Below are positions 17,243 to 26,122 of a stretch of 64,000 bases of DNA, piece after piece. Source of the stretch: Roseibium aggregatum. Its GTDB lineage: Bacteria; Pseudomonadota; Alphaproteobacteria; Rhizobiales; Stappiaceae. The stretch covers positions 186,001 to 250,000 of the forward strand of contig NZ_JABFCZ010000001.1 of NCBI RefSeq assembly GCF_014692675.1, given 5' to 3'. The position numbers were made by a program, and so were the translations under genes. The notes beneath the pieces were generated by a model. That model saw only the letters and a program-made list of their open reading frames with translations. It did no database searches and was not told where the DNA came from. Position 1 is the first letter of the stretch, and each line of letters begins with the position of its first letter.

Positions 17243-18526
17243 ATGTCAACGGTCATCTCAATCGCCGCCCTTCTCGCCGGCTCCGCCCTGTTGCTTCTGG
17301 CCGGCGGGCTTCACGGTCTGCTGCTTCCCGTCCGGGGGCTGGCGGAAGGATTTACCGACGGCGATCTCGGTATGCTCGGCGCCGGATGGGCGCTCGGCTA
17401 CATGGCCGGCTGCATCACCGTTCCGGTCATCGTGAAACGGGTCGGCCACATCCGCACCTTCGGCGCGCTGTCCTCGCTCGGCGCTATCACGATGCTTCTG
17501 AACCTCCTGTTCATGGAGCCGATCACCTGGATCGTCCTGCGCGCCATTTCCGGTTTCTGCTTCGCGGGCGCGGCCATGATCGTGGAAAGCTGGCTCAACG
17601 AACGGGCCTCGAACGAGACCCGGGGCCGGATCTTCGGCATCTACACGATGATCAACCTGGGGGCGACCACCGCCGGGCAGATGCTGCTCACCCTTGGCAA
17701 CCCGAACGGCTTCGTCTTCTTCGTCGTCGGCTCGATCATCTATTCGCTCGCCCTCCTGCCGACGGCGCTTTCAACCGCGGCAAGCCCGACGCCGCTGACC
17801 CAGGCGAAGCTGGACCCGAAACTGCTGTGGCGGAATTCGCCGATCGCCGTGGTCGCGGTTTTTCTGGTCGGGATTTCCAACGGCGCCTTCGGCACGCTCG
17901 GCGCGGTCTACGGCCGTCGGATCGGCATGGAGGTGTCCAATATCGCGGTCATGATGTCCCTGGCGCTTCTTGCCGGCGCGCTCATTCAGATCCCGGTCGG
18001 TTATGCATCAGACCGCATGGACCGGCGCAAGGTGCTCGTTGCCATGGCGATCATGGCCATGGGTTTCGGCACCAGCCTGTCCTTTTTCGGCGGGGGCAAC
18101 CCTGTCCTGACGATCGCCCTTATCACCCTGTTCGGCGGCACGGTCTATTCCATGTATCCGGTGATCGTCGCTCATGCGAGCGACCATGCGGACCCGGGCG
18201 ATTTCCTGAAAACTAGCGGCGGGCTCTTGCTGATTTTCGGCACCGGGACCATGGCCGGTCCATTGCTTGCCGCGGCTCTCATGAGTGCGACCCATCCTGG
18301 TGCCCTGTTCCAGGTCACCGCCAGCGCGCACCTGCTCATGGTCCTGTTCGCCATCTGGCGCATCTGGCAGCGCGCGCCGATGGATACGGAGGACAAGACC
18401 GAATTCGTACCTGTGATCGCGACCGGGCGTTACAGCACGCCGGAATCGGTCGCCCTCGACCCGCGCGCGGAGCCGGAGGAATTCGAGGAGGAAGACGTCT
18501 CACCGCTGGACAAGACTGACGACTAA
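17243..18526 (+). CDS. MFS transporter (YcaD-like)
   Basis: Major facilitator superfamily permease of 427 residues with about 12 hydrophobic helices. Residues in the loop after helix 2 (VIVKRVGHIRTFG) and the GYASDRMDRRKVLVA loop in the second half are the MFS A-type motifs. RAISGFCFAGAAMIVESWLNERA resembles YcaD-type carriers. The C-terminus is long and acidic (EEFEEEDVSPLDKTDD). The ATG follows AAAGGAAACC. It is divergent from the URC4 gene, and its short leader overlaps the URC4 5' region, so co-regulation and a pyrimidine-related cargo are possible but unproven. Confidence 0.88.
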   Translation: MSTVISIAALLAGSALLLLAGGLHGLLLPVRGLAEGFTDGDLGMLGAGWALGYMAGCITVPVIVKRVGHIRTFGALSSLGAITMLLNLLFMEPITWIVLRAISGFCFAGAAMIVESWLNERASNETRGRIFGIYTMINLGATTAGQMLLTLGNPNGFVFFVVGSIIYSLALLPTALSTAASPTPLTQAKLDPKLLWRNSPIAVVAVFLVGISNGAFGTLGAVYGRRIGMEVSNIAVMMSLALLAGALIQIPVGYASDRMDRRKVLVAMAIMAMGFGTSLSFFGGGNPVLTIALITLFGGTVYSMYPVIVAHASDHADPGDFLKTSGGLLLIFGTGTMAGPLLAAALMSATHPGALFQVTASAHLLMVLFAIWRIWQRAPMDTEDKTEFVPVIATGRYSTPESVALDPRAEPEEFEEEDVSPLDKTDD

Positions 18527-18538
18527 CCGAACCGCCGG

Positions 18539-19534
18539 TTATGCGTGTTTGGCGCTTTCCAGGCGGACGAGCAGGCGCTGGCGCGTGCCGTCGTCGCAAA
18601 ACGCCGCCTCGATGGCCGTGCGGGTGATGTCGAGCTGATCCTCGAGGCTCCAGCCGAAGGTCTTGGCGACGGAGGTATATTCCTTGCCGAGCGTGGTGTT
18701 GAAAAACGGCGGATCGTCGGAATTGAGCGTCAGGCGGACCCCTGCCCGGCGCAGCAGATTGACCGGGTGGAAGCGCAGGACGGAATAGACCCCGAGGGCC
18801 ATGTTCGATCCGGGACAGACTTCCAGGACCACCCGCTCATCGGCGAGACGCCTGACCAGGTTCTCGTCCTCGATCGCCCGTACCCCGTGGCCGATCCGCT
18901 TGACCCGCAGGAATTCCAGGGCGGCAATCACGCTGTCCGGACCGCCGAATTCGCCTGCATGGGCGGTGATCCCGAGACCGGCTTCGGCAGCCATTCGGAA
19001 CGCCTTGGCGAAATTCGCCGGATGGCCCTCGCGCTCGTCGCCCGCCAGCCCGAACCCGGTGACGAGCGGATGCGGATTTCCGATGACCTCGCGGACCACC
19101 CTCTCGACCGAGGCGGAGCCGAAATGACGGACGCCGATGGCGATCATGCGGCCCTCGATGCCGGTGTCGGCCTTCGCCCGCTCGATGCCGGCTGCAAGGC
19201 CCTCGACATAGGAGCGGTAGGAGAGACCAGCGGCCTGGGCATGATCGGGCGAAATGAAAACCTCGCCGTAGATGGCGCCCTCGGCGGCGAGCATACGAAA
19301 GTAAGTCTCGGTCAAAAGGCTGTAGTCGGCGGGCGTCTTGAACACCGAGCTCGCCAGATCATAGGCCTTCAGAAAGGTCGTGAAGTCGGACCAGATGTAT
19401 TTGCCGTTCTGGTCGATGATCGGCGAAACGTCGATGCCCTTCTGCTCCGCCAGTCGGCGCACCAGAGACGGCGTTGCGGCCCCCTCGATGTGGCAGTGAA
19501 GTTCGGCCTTCGGCACGGTCTGATAGGATGTCAT
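18539..19534 (-). CDS. add: Adenosine deaminase
   Basis: Zn hydrolase converting (deoxy)adenosine to (deoxy)inosine, 331 residues. Motifs: PKAELHCHIEGA (two His metal ligands), ITAHAGEFGGPDSV (His and catalytic Glu), RIGHGVRAIED, and LTLNSDDPPFFNTTLGKEY (Asp pair). It is the most distal gene of the minus-strand nucleoside island, 85 bp after the dioxygenase gene. Its inosine product feeds the purine nucleoside phosphorylase encoded upstream. Confidence 0.93.
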   Translation of the reverse strand: MTSYQTVPKAELHCHIEGAATPSLVRRLAEQKGIDVSPIIDQNGKYIWSDFTTFLKAYDLASSVFKTPADYSLLTETYFRMLAAEGAIYGEVFISPDHAQAAGLSYRSYVEGLAAGIERAKADTGIEGRMIAIGVRHFGSASVERVVREVIGNPHPLVTGFGLAGDEREGHPANFAKAFRMAAEAGLGITAHAGEFGGPDSVIAALEFLRVKRIGHGVRAIEDENLVRRLADERVVLEVCPGSNMALGVYSVLRFHPVNLLRRAGVRLTLNSDDPPFFNTTLGKEYTSVAKTFGWSLEDQLDITRTAIEAAFCDDGTRQRLLVRLESAKHA

Positions 19535-19619
19535 GCGCTGTAGCCGGCCATCTCGGGTTTTGCTTCCGGTGAATCTACCAAGGGTCTTACAGGAGTGTGA
19601 CCGGCTTCGACAAGCGGGA

Positions 19620-20492
19620 TCAGAAACCCCGCATCGGTTTGTCCGGCGCGCGCATCAGCCAGTTGTCCGCCGACCACACGGCTTCGCCATCCACCATGTG
19701 CACCGCGTAGGCGTGACGCGAGCGCGGCGAGCGGTTGGGGGCGGATTTATGCGGGACCTTGCCGTGCAGGATCACCAGGGTTCCCTTGGGCGCGATCAGG
19801 GGCGCATGGCGGTCCTCGTCCTCGAACGGGGTGTCGTCCAGCTTTTCCATGACAAGGCCGTCGCCGTCATAATGGAAGCGCGAGCGCAGCGGGCCGAGAT
19901 GCCCGCCGGGGACGCCGTATAGCCCCCCGTTGGTTTCGTCCGCATCCTCGAGCGCGAACCAGAAGCCGGTGCAGGTCAGGGGCTCGGTATGGAGGAAGGT
20001 GCTGTCCTGATGGCAGTTCACCTCGCCGCCGATATGGGGCGGCTTGAAGATATACATGGACTGGGCCAGCAGCGGTGACGCCAGCCCCAGATCCCTGGCG
20101 GTCCGTTCCATCTTTTCATCGCGGGTGAAGGCTTCGAAGACCGGGTCCTCGTCATGCAGCGCGTGACCGACCTTGTTCAGCGCCTCGTGCTTGTCCCTGA
20201 CAAGCTTGCCGTCCGCATCGAAGGCTTCCTGTTCGAAGAAGAAGCGGACCTTGTCGCCGCTTTCGCGAAAGTAGGAATCCCGGGCATGGCTCTGCGCCCC
20301 GGTCTCGAACACCGACGCAATGTCCTCCGGATCGAAGGCGTCGATGAGTGCGGTCATGCGCTCCCTCAGGGCATCGCATTCGCCCGCGGTCTTGTAGCCA
20401 CGCAGGATCAGAAAGCCGTCCTGTGCGTAGGCCTCCTTCATTTCCTGCGTCAGGTGACCGTCTTCGGTTGCCTCGAAGCTGCGTGCCTGCAT
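19620..20492 (-). CDS. PHYHD1-like phytanoyl-CoA dioxygenase family protein
   Basis: Fe(II)/2-oxoglutarate-dependent oxygenase of 290 residues. The metal motif is VNCHQDSTFLHTEP (His161-x-Asp163) with distal His248 in GKVPHKSAPNRS and an Arg at about 257-259 for 2-oxoglutarate. The stretch QSMYIFKPPHIGGEV followed by FWFALEDADETNGGLYGVPGGH resembles eukaryotic PHYHD1 more than phytanoyl-CoA hydroxylase. ATG 20492 has GGAGG 5 nt upstream. It sits inside the nucleoside operon between deoB and add, 31 bp after deoB, so a nucleoside, base or sugar-phosphate substrate is an attractive inference. The substrate is unknown. Confidence 0.88.
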   Translation of the reverse strand: MQARSFEATEDGHLTQEMKEAYAQDGFLILRGYKTAGECDALRERMTALIDAFDPEDIASVFETGAQSHARDSYFRESGDKVRFFFEQEAFDADGKLVRDKHEALNKVGHALHDEDPVFEAFTRDEKMERTARDLGLASPLLAQSMYIFKPPHIGGEVNCHQDSTFLHTEPLTCTGFWFALEDADETNGGLYGVPGGHLGPLRSRFHYDGDGLVMEKLDDTPFEDEDRHAPLIAPKGTLVILHGKVPHKSAPNRSPRSRHAYAVHMVDGEAVWSADNWLMRAPDKPMRGF

Positions 20493-20523
20493 GATGTCCT
20501 CCAATAGTTTCGAAAAAACCGCT

Positions 20524-21744
20524 TCAAATAAAACTGGTGCCGTGTTTCCCCGGCGCTATGTGCAAATGTTTTGCGAGCGTTTCGCCGATATCCGCATAGG
20601 TCCGGCGTCCGCCGATACCCCGCCCGGCAATGCCCGGACCGGTCCCGATGACGGGTATATGTTCGCGCGTATGATCCGTCCCCCGCCAGGTGGGGTCGCA
20701 GCCGTGATCGGCCGTCAGGATCAAAAGGTCGCCGTCACGCATGCGCCTTACCATTTCCGGCAGCCTCTTGTCGAAACTTTCCAGCGCCGCGGCATAGCCC
20801 GGAACATCCCGGCGGTGGCCGTAAAGGGAATCGAAGTCGATGAAATTGGCAAAGACGAGATCGCCGTCGGCGGCCAGATCCATGGCCTCGAGCGTCCTGT
20901 CGAAAAGCTCGTCGTTGCCCGCCCCTTTCAGGACTTTCGAAACCCCCTGATGGGCGAAAATATCGGAGATCTTGCCGATTCCGAACACCGTCCGCCCCTC
21001 CTTGCTCAGCCGGTCTAACAGGGTCGGCTCGGGAGGCAGGACGGAATAATCGCGCCGATTGGCGGTGCGTGTGAAATCGGCCGCGCTTTCGCCAATGAAG
21101 GGCCGGGCGATAACCCGGCCGATGTTGTAGGCGTCGGCAATCCCTCGGGTGATCTCGCACAGCCGGTAGAGACGGTCCAGGCCGAAATGGGTCTCATGGG
21201 CTGCTATCTGGATGACGGAATCGGCCGATGTGTAGAAGATCGGCTTGCCGGTGCGGATATGCTCCTCGCCCAGTTCCTCGATGATCACCGTGCCCGAAGC
21301 ATGGCTATTGCCGAGAATGCCGGGAATGTCGGATTGCTCCAGCACGGCTGCAATCAGCTCGTCCGGGAAGCTCGGCACCGTATCGGGAAAATAGCCCCAG
21401 TCGAAACGCACCGGCACGCCGGCGATTTCCCAGTGGCCGGAGGGCGTGTCCTTGCCGTTGGAGGTTTCCGCTGCGTAGCCCCACAGGCCTTCCGGGTCGC
21501 CTGAAAAATCCAGTCCCGGCGCCGCAGTACCGTTGGAGAGCAGCGACGCGGCCCCGAGACCCAGACGGTCCATATTCGGCAGCTTCAACAGGCCGGAGCG
21601 CAGACCTTTCCTGTCGCCCTTGCCGACCGCGCAGGCCTCGGCGATGTGACCGAGCGTATCGGAGCCCGCATCGCCGAAACGTTCGGCGTCCTCCGCACCG
21701 CCAATTCCGAAACTGTCCAGAACGCACAGAATTGCACGAGGCAT
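20524..21744 (-). CDS. deoB: Phosphopentomutase
   Basis: Mn-dependent enzyme of the alkaline-phosphatase superfamily interconverting (deoxy)ribose-1- and -5-phosphate, 406 residues. Motifs: [19 protein letters not shown] (metal Asp), [12 protein letters not shown] with the nucleophilic Thr, [14 protein letters not shown], and [24 protein letters not shown] (metal ligands). The ATG at 21744 follows AAAGGAA; upstream codons in the same frame lie in the 3' part of deoA and are not part of the protein. It links the phosphorylases PunA/DeoA to DeoC. Confidence 0.95.
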   Translation of the reverse strand: MPRAILCVLDSFGIGGAEDAERFGDAGSDTLGHIAEACAVGKGDRKGLRSGLLKLPNMDRLGLGAASLLSNGTAAPGLDFSGDPEGLWGYAAETSNGKDTPSGHWEIAGVPVRFDWGYFPDTVPSFPDELIAAVLEQSDIPGILGNSHASGTVIIEELGEEHIRTGKPIFYTSADSVIQIAAHETHFGLDRLYRLCEITRGIADAYNIGRVIARPFIGESAADFTRTANRRDYSVLPPEPTLLDRLSKEGRTVFGIGKISDIFAHQGVSKVLKGAGNDELFDRTLEAMDLAADGDLVFANFIDFDSLYGHRRDVPGYAAALESFDKRLPEMVRRMRDGDLLILTADHGCDPTWRGTDHTREHIPVIGTGPGIAGRGIGGRRTYADIGETLAKHLHIAPGKHGTSFI

Positions 21745-21820
21745 TTTCGTTTCCTTTGTTATTGCCGGCATCGACTGCCGGTTCTTCGCGGCGGCCTGTT
21801 CCCGGCCGTTTCGCAATTCG

Positions 21821-23137
21821 TTACGGCGCGATGCGCTCCACCACGGTCGGCCGGTCTTCCACATCGAGCGCTTCACCGATCCGGTAGGCGCGGCGCAAGG
21901 CAATCGCCGCCCGTTCGGCGTCGGCCTCGCTCTTCGCATGGACAATGGCGATCGGCGCATCCGCGTCGACCCGGTTGCCGATCCCGGCAAGGCTCGTCAG
22001 TCCGACGGACGGATCGATGACATCGGCAGCCGTCCGCCGCCCGCCGCCCAGTTCGACGACGGCGATGCCGACGGCGCGGGCATCGATCGCAGTCACAACT
22101 CCCTCATGCTCGGCATAGACCGGCGCTTCCACCGGCGCCCTGGCCAGATAGAGTTCCGGCTTTTCCATGAAATCGGCCGGGCCGCCAAGGGCGCTGACCA
22201 TTTTGCCGAAGACTTCCGCAGCCTGACCGCTTTCAAACGCGTGGCGCATCCTGTCGGCACCGGCTTCCGCGCTGGCAGCCAGTCCGCCGGTCGCCAGAAG
22301 TTCCCCGCCCTGGGCCACGGTGACGTCCCAGAGACGATTGTCGATGGCATCGCCCTTGAGAAAATCGACGGCGTTCTGGACTTCGACCGCATTGCCGGCG
22401 GCGGACGCCAGCGGCTCGTTCATATCGGTGATCAGGGCGGTCGTCTTCAGCCCGGCGCCGTTGGCGACCAGAACCAGGCTCTCGGCCAGCGCACGCGCGT
22501 CATCGAGGCCCGCCATGAAGGCGCCGGTTCCCCATTTGACGTCGAGCACCAGGCCCTGCAGACCGGCGGCAAGCTTCTTCGACAGGATCGAGGCGGTAAT
22601 CAGGTCGAGGCTTTCCACCGTCGCGGTCACATCTCGGATCGCGTAAAAGCGCTTGTCGGCGGGCGCCAGATTGCCGGTCTGGCCGATGACGGCACAGCCG
22701 ACCTCGCGGACCACCTTCTTGAACAGGGCGTTGTCCGGTTGGGTCTTGTAACCGGGAATGGCGTCGAACTTGTCCAGCGTTCCGCCGGTGTGGCCAAGGC
22801 CCCGGCCGGAGATCATCGGTACGGCTGCGCCGCAGGCGGCAAGGGCGGGTGCGAGCATCAGCGAGACATTGTCGCCGACGCCGCCGGTGGAATGCTTGTC
22901 CAGGATCGGCTTATCGATCTCCGACCAGTCCAGCACATTGCCGCTGTCGCGCATGGCGAGCGTCAGCGCGATCCGTTCATTGACCGCCAGGCCCTTGAAG
23001 AACACCGCCATGGCAAGCGACGCGACCTGGCCCTCGGTGACGGAGCCATCGGCAAGGCCTTCGACGAAGAACCGGATTTCCGCATCGTCCAGTGTGCCGC
23101 CATCGCGCTTCTTTCGGATCAGTTCCTGCGCCAGCAT
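21821..23137 (-). CDS. deoA: Thymidine phosphorylase
   Basis: Homodimeric phosphorylase splitting thymidine or deoxyuridine to base and deoxyribose-1-phosphate, 438 residues. Motifs: [13 protein letters not shown] at the N-terminus, [20 protein letters not shown] (family signature), [16 protein letters not shown], and [27 protein letters not shown]. The ATG at 23137 lies 2 bp after the deoC stop. The frame stays open through deoC to 23845, but those codons give no family similarity and are antiphase shadow. Deoxyribose-1-phosphate passes to DeoB and DeoC. Confidence 0.96.
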   Translation of the reverse strand: MLAQELIRKKRDGGTLDDAEIRFFVEGLADGSVTEGQVASLAMAVFFKGLAVNERIALTLAMRDSGNVLDWSEIDKPILDKHSTGGVGDNVSLMLAPALAACGAAVPMISGRGLGHTGGTLDKFDAIPGYKTQPDNALFKKVVREVGCAVIGQTGNLAPADKRFYAIRDVTATVESLDLITASILSKKLAAGLQGLVLDVKWGTGAFMAGLDDARALAESLVLVANGAGLKTTALITDMNEPLASAAGNAVEVQNAVDFLKGDAIDNRLWDVTVAQGGELLATGGLAASAEAGADRMRHAFESGQAAEVFGKMVSALGGPADFMEKPELYLARAPVEAPVYAEHEGVVTAIDARAVGIAVVELGGGRRTAADVIDPSVGLTSLAGIGNRVDADAPIAIVHAKSEADAERAAIALRRAYRIGEALDVEDRPTVVERIAP

Positions 23138-23139
23138 GA

Positions 23140-23919
23140 TCAGTACCCGTCGTTCGCCTCGATCTCGCCGCCCTCGAGGGTGGCGATCAGGGCGTCCAGA
23201 AGACCGCTTGCACCGAAGCGGAAGGTGGAGGCCGAGACCCAGTTCGGGCCCATGATCCGGTCGGCCAGCGCCAGATATCCGACGGCGTCCTCCAGGCTGC
23301 GGATCCCGCCCGCGGCCTTGAAGCCGACGGTCCTTTCGTGGTCGCGCCGGGCCTCCTCGATCGCCGTCAGCATGACCTCGGCTGCTTCCAGGGTGGCATT
23401 GACCGGCACCTTGCCCGTCGATGTCTTGATGAAATCGGCCCCGGCGCCGATGGCGATTTCCGATGCCAGGTGGATCAGCAGGGGATCGGCAAGCTCGCCG
23501 GTTTCCAGGATGACCTTCAGGAGCGCGGGCTCGGGCACGGCGGCGCGGACGCGGATAATCTGCTCTTCGGTAAAGCCCTTGCGGCCGTCCATGAACGAGC
23601 GGTACGGTATGACCATATCGATCTCGTCTGCGCCGTCGGCAATGGCCTTTTCCGTTTCCGCGACGACGGCCTCGGTGTCGGTCCCGCCTTCCGGGAAGTT
23701 GACGACGGTGGCGACCTTGACGCCGGTGCCTTTCAGTTCGCCAACGGCCTGGGCAACGAATTTCGGCCAGATGCAGACCGCTGCGACCGAGCCGTATTCC
23801 GTCACGGCGCGCTGGGTGAGCGCGAAAATGTCGGCTGCCGTGCAATCGTCATTCAGGTTCGTCAGATCGAGAAGGCCCAGGGCCCGTCTTGCATTATCAG
23901 TGGCCGAAAGGTCAGCCAT
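23140..23919 (-). CDS. deoC: Deoxyribose-phosphate aldolase
   Basis: Class I aldolase cleaving deoxyribose-5-phosphate to acetaldehyde and glyceraldehyde-3-phosphate, 259 residues. Motifs: DLTNLNDDCT, TVVNFPEGG, EIDMVIPYRSF, FIKTSTGKVP (active-site Lys of the Schiff base) and TVGFKAAGGIRS (proton-relay Lys). The ATG at 23919 has GGAG about 7 nt upstream; an in-frame TTG at 23925 is less likely. It overlaps the end of the purine nucleoside phosphorylase gene by 8 bp, indicating one transcript. Confidence 0.95.
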   Translation of the reverse strand: MADLSATDNARRALGLLDLTNLNDDCTAADIFALTQRAVTEYGSVAAVCIWPKFVAQAVGELKGTGVKVATVVNFPEGGTDTEAVVAETEKAIADGADEIDMVIPYRSFMDGRKGFTEEQIIRVRAAVPEPALLKVILETGELADPLLIHLASEIAIGAGADFIKTSTGKVPVNATLEAAEVMLTAIEEARRDHERTVGFKAAGGIRSLEDAVGYLALADRIMGPNWVSASTFRFGASGLLDALIATLEGGEIEANDGY

Positions 23920-24724
23920 GTCCAATCTCCTTCACAAAAGCTCTGACGAGTTCCTTCATACGCGCCATGCCCGTCTGCGCGACACTCTTCGTCTGGTCGT
24001 GGGACAGCGCCTGCGCCTGAAGGCCTGCACCGTAGTTGGTGATGATCGACAGGGCGGCAACCCGCATCCCCAGAAATCGGGCCAGGATCACTTCCGGAAC
24101 GGTGGACATGCCCACTGCGTCCGCGCCCAGCATCTTCGCCATGCGGATTTCGGCGGGCGTCTCGAAGGACGGACCGGAGAACCACATGTAGACGCCTTCC
24201 GCCAGCGGAGCGCCGGTTTCCTGTGCCACCTTTTTCATGACGCCGCGCAGCTCCGGATCGTAGGCCGTACTCATGTCGAGGAACCGTTTCTCGTCCTCTT
24301 CGCCAATCAGCGGGTTCTTGCCCGACCAGTTGATGTGATCGGAAATCAGCATCGGGTTTCCGGGCGCCACGTCCTCGCGCAGGGACCCGGCCGCATTGGT
24401 CGCCAGCAGAATGTCGCAGCCGAGGTCCTTGAGCGTTTCCACCGGCGTGCGCATCACCGTCGGATCGCCGCTTTCATAGTAATGGGCGCGACCGGACAGG
24501 ATCACGACCGGAACGCCGGACAGGGTGCCGGCCACCAGTTCGCTGGAATGGGACGTGACGGTCGACACCGGAAACTCGGTCAGGTGGGAATAGGGAATGC
24601 GAACGGCATCCTCCACCTCTTCGGCAAGCGAGCCCAGGCCCGAGCCGAGGATCATGCCGATGCGATAGGAGCCCGGACGGGCGGCGCGGACGATCTCCGC
24701 GCATTCATGACCAAATCCGCTCAT
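23912..24724 (-). CDS. punA: Purine-nucleoside phosphorylase
   Basis: Trimeric-type (PNP family 2) phosphorylase for (deoxy)inosine and (deoxy)guanosine, 270 residues. Motifs: IGMILGSGLGSLAEEVED (phosphate loop), HSSELVAGTLSG, VILSGRAHYYE, LLATNAAGSLRE, MLISDHINW, the purine-binding VYMWFSGPSFETPAEIR and GADAVGMSTVPEVI. The ATG lies 25 bp after cdd. It takes the inosine made by Add and releases ribose-1-phosphate for DeoB. Confidence 0.95.
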   Translation of the reverse strand: MSGFGHECAEIVRAARPGSYRIGMILGSGLGSLAEEVEDAVRIPYSHLTEFPVSTVTSHSSELVAGTLSGVPVVILSGRAHYYESGDPTVMRTPVETLKDLGCDILLATNAAGSLREDVAPGNPMLISDHINWSGKNPLIGEEDEKRFLDMSTAYDPELRGVMKKVAQETGAPLAEGVYMWFSGPSFETPAEIRMAKMLGADAVGMSTVPEVILARFLGMRVAALSIITNYGAGLQAQALSHDQTKSVAQTGMARMKELVRAFVKEIGHG

Positions 24725-24749
24725 GACGGATCAATCCCTTTCTGCAAGT

Positions 24750-25148
24750 TCAATCGCGATTGCCGTGGAGCTCGAAACCGGCCGGCAGTAACTCCGCCAC
24801 GGTAAAACTCTGCTTAATGCCGTCGAGCCCGGCGATGTGAACGCTCACATCCGGAGCGGAAAATTCCTTCAGCTTCTGACGGCACCCGCCGCAGGGCGTG
24901 CAAAGGGCCGCGTCGCCGATCACCACCACTTCGCCGATGCGCGTCTCGCCTGCCAGAACCATGGCGGCGATGGCGCCGGCCTCGGCACAGGTTCCTTCCG
25001 GATAGGCGGCGTTTTCCACGTTGCAGCCGGTAAAGACCCGGCCGCGTGCCGCTCGGATCGCGGCGCCCACCTTGAAATTCGAATAAGGCGCATAGGCGTT
25101 CTCGCGGGCCGCCTTCGCCGCTTCGAACAAGTCTTCGAGCCCGCTCAT
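24750..25148 (-). CDS. cdd: Cytidine deaminase
   Basis: Zn enzyme deaminating (deoxy)cytidine to (deoxy)uridine, 132 residues, the tetrameric small form. Zn ligands and catalytic Glu are in EGTCAEAGAIAAM and CTPCGGCRQKLKEF; substrate contact is in FTGCNVENAAYPEG. The ATG overlaps the upstream permease stop by 4 bp. It directly joins the importer genes to the catabolic genes of the island. Confidence 0.96.
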   Translation of the reverse strand: MSGLEDLFEAAKAARENAYAPYSNFKVGAAIRAARGRVFTGCNVENAAYPEGTCAEAGAIAAMVLAGETRIGEVVVIGDAALCTPCGGCRQKLKEFSAPDVSVHIAGLDGIKQSFTVAELLPAGFELHGNRD

Positions 25149-26113
25149 GTGCGCTCCTTCAGATAGGGAATGCCCGACGCCTTCGGCGGGATCGCCTTGC
25201 CGATGAAGCCCGCAAGCAGGATCACGGTCAGGATATAGGGCAGAGCCTGGAAGAACTGGACCGGAACTTCACCGATCCCGGGAATCTTCTGCCCCTGCAG
25301 ACGGATCGCCACCGCGTCGAGGAAGCCGAACAGCAGGCAGGCGAACATGGCGTTTGCCGGACGCCACTTGGCAAAGATCAGGGCCGCGAGCGCAATGAAG
25401 CCCTTGCCCGCGGTCATGTCCTTGATGAAGCCGGAAGACTGGGCGATCGACAGGTAGCTGCCGGCGATACCGGTCAGGATACCGCAGGCGATCACCGCCC
25501 GGTAGCGCAGCCAGACGACCGATATACCTGCCGTGTCGACCGCCGCCGGATTTTCGCCAACGGCTCTCAGACGCAGGCCGAAGCGGGTGCGGAACAGGAT
25601 CCACCAGGTCACGGGAACGGCGAGGAAGGCGACATAGACCAGAATGTTGTGGCCGGACAGAAGCTCGTAGTAGATCTCGCCCACCACCGGAATGTCCCGG
25701 GCCTGTTCGGCGTAAGGCAGCGTGATATCGCCGAACCGGCCGCCTTGCGGCAGCGGCGGTGTGCGTCCGCCCTGGCGGAACCAGGTCTGGCCGAGAAGGG
25801 CCGTCAGGCCGGCGGCCAGGAAGTTGATGGCCACGCCGGAAACGATCTGGTTGCCCCGGTTTGTGATGGAGGCAAAGCCGTGCACCAGTGCCAGGGCGAT
25901 GGCGACCGCGATCCCGGCCAGCAACCCGAGCCAGGCGTTGCCGGTCACATAGCCGACCGCGCCGGCGCCGAAGGCCGCGCCGAGCATCTTGCCTTCCAGA
26001 CCGATGTCGACCACGCCGGAGCGCTCCGAATAAAGCCCTGCCAGACAGGCCAGCAGTAGCGGCGTGGACAGGCGGACGGTGGAGTCCAGAATGAGGATCA
26101 GGGCGTCGAACAT
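25145..26113 (-). CDS. Nucleoside ABC transporter permease (NupQ-like)
   Basis: Inner-membrane permease of the BPD_transp_2 (branched-chain/BMP) type, 322 residues with 8-9 hydrophobic helices. Characteristic stretches: LLLACLAGLYSERSGVVDIGLEGKM at the N-terminus, GNQIVSGVAINFLAAG, and RLRAVGENPAAVDTAGISV, the cytoplasmic coupling loop. It pairs with the permease encoded at 26123-27229 (9-bp gap), forming the heterodimeric channel of the BMP-family nucleoside importer. Confidence 0.93.
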   Translation of the reverse strand: MFDALILILDSTVRLSTPLLLACLAGLYSERSGVVDIGLEGKMLGAAFGAGAVGYVTGNAWLGLLAGIAVAIALALVHGFASITNRGNQIVSGVAINFLAAGLTALLGQTWFRQGGRTPPLPQGGRFGDITLPYAEQARDIPVVGEIYYELLSGHNILVYVAFLAVPVTWWILFRTRFGLRLRAVGENPAAVDTAGISVVWLRYRAVIACGILTGIAGSYLSIAQSSGFIKDMTAGKGFIALAALIFAKWRPANAMFACLLFGFLDAVAIRLQGQKIPGIGEVPVQFFQALPYILTVILLAGFIGKAIPPKASGIPYLKERT

Positions 26114-26122
26114 GGTGGTCTC

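Noticed and set aside
21821..23845. Apparent 674-residue fusion of deoA with an N-terminal extension
   Set aside because: The extension is an out-of-frame reading of deoC. DeoA has a normal start at 23137, 2 bp after the deoC stop.
21938..24805. Very long open frame on the plus strand, about 955 codons
   Set aside because: It runs antisense to deoA, deoC, punA and cdd, all of which have complete family motifs. Its translation is low-complexity Arg/Gly/Asp text typical of antisense frames in GC-rich DNA.
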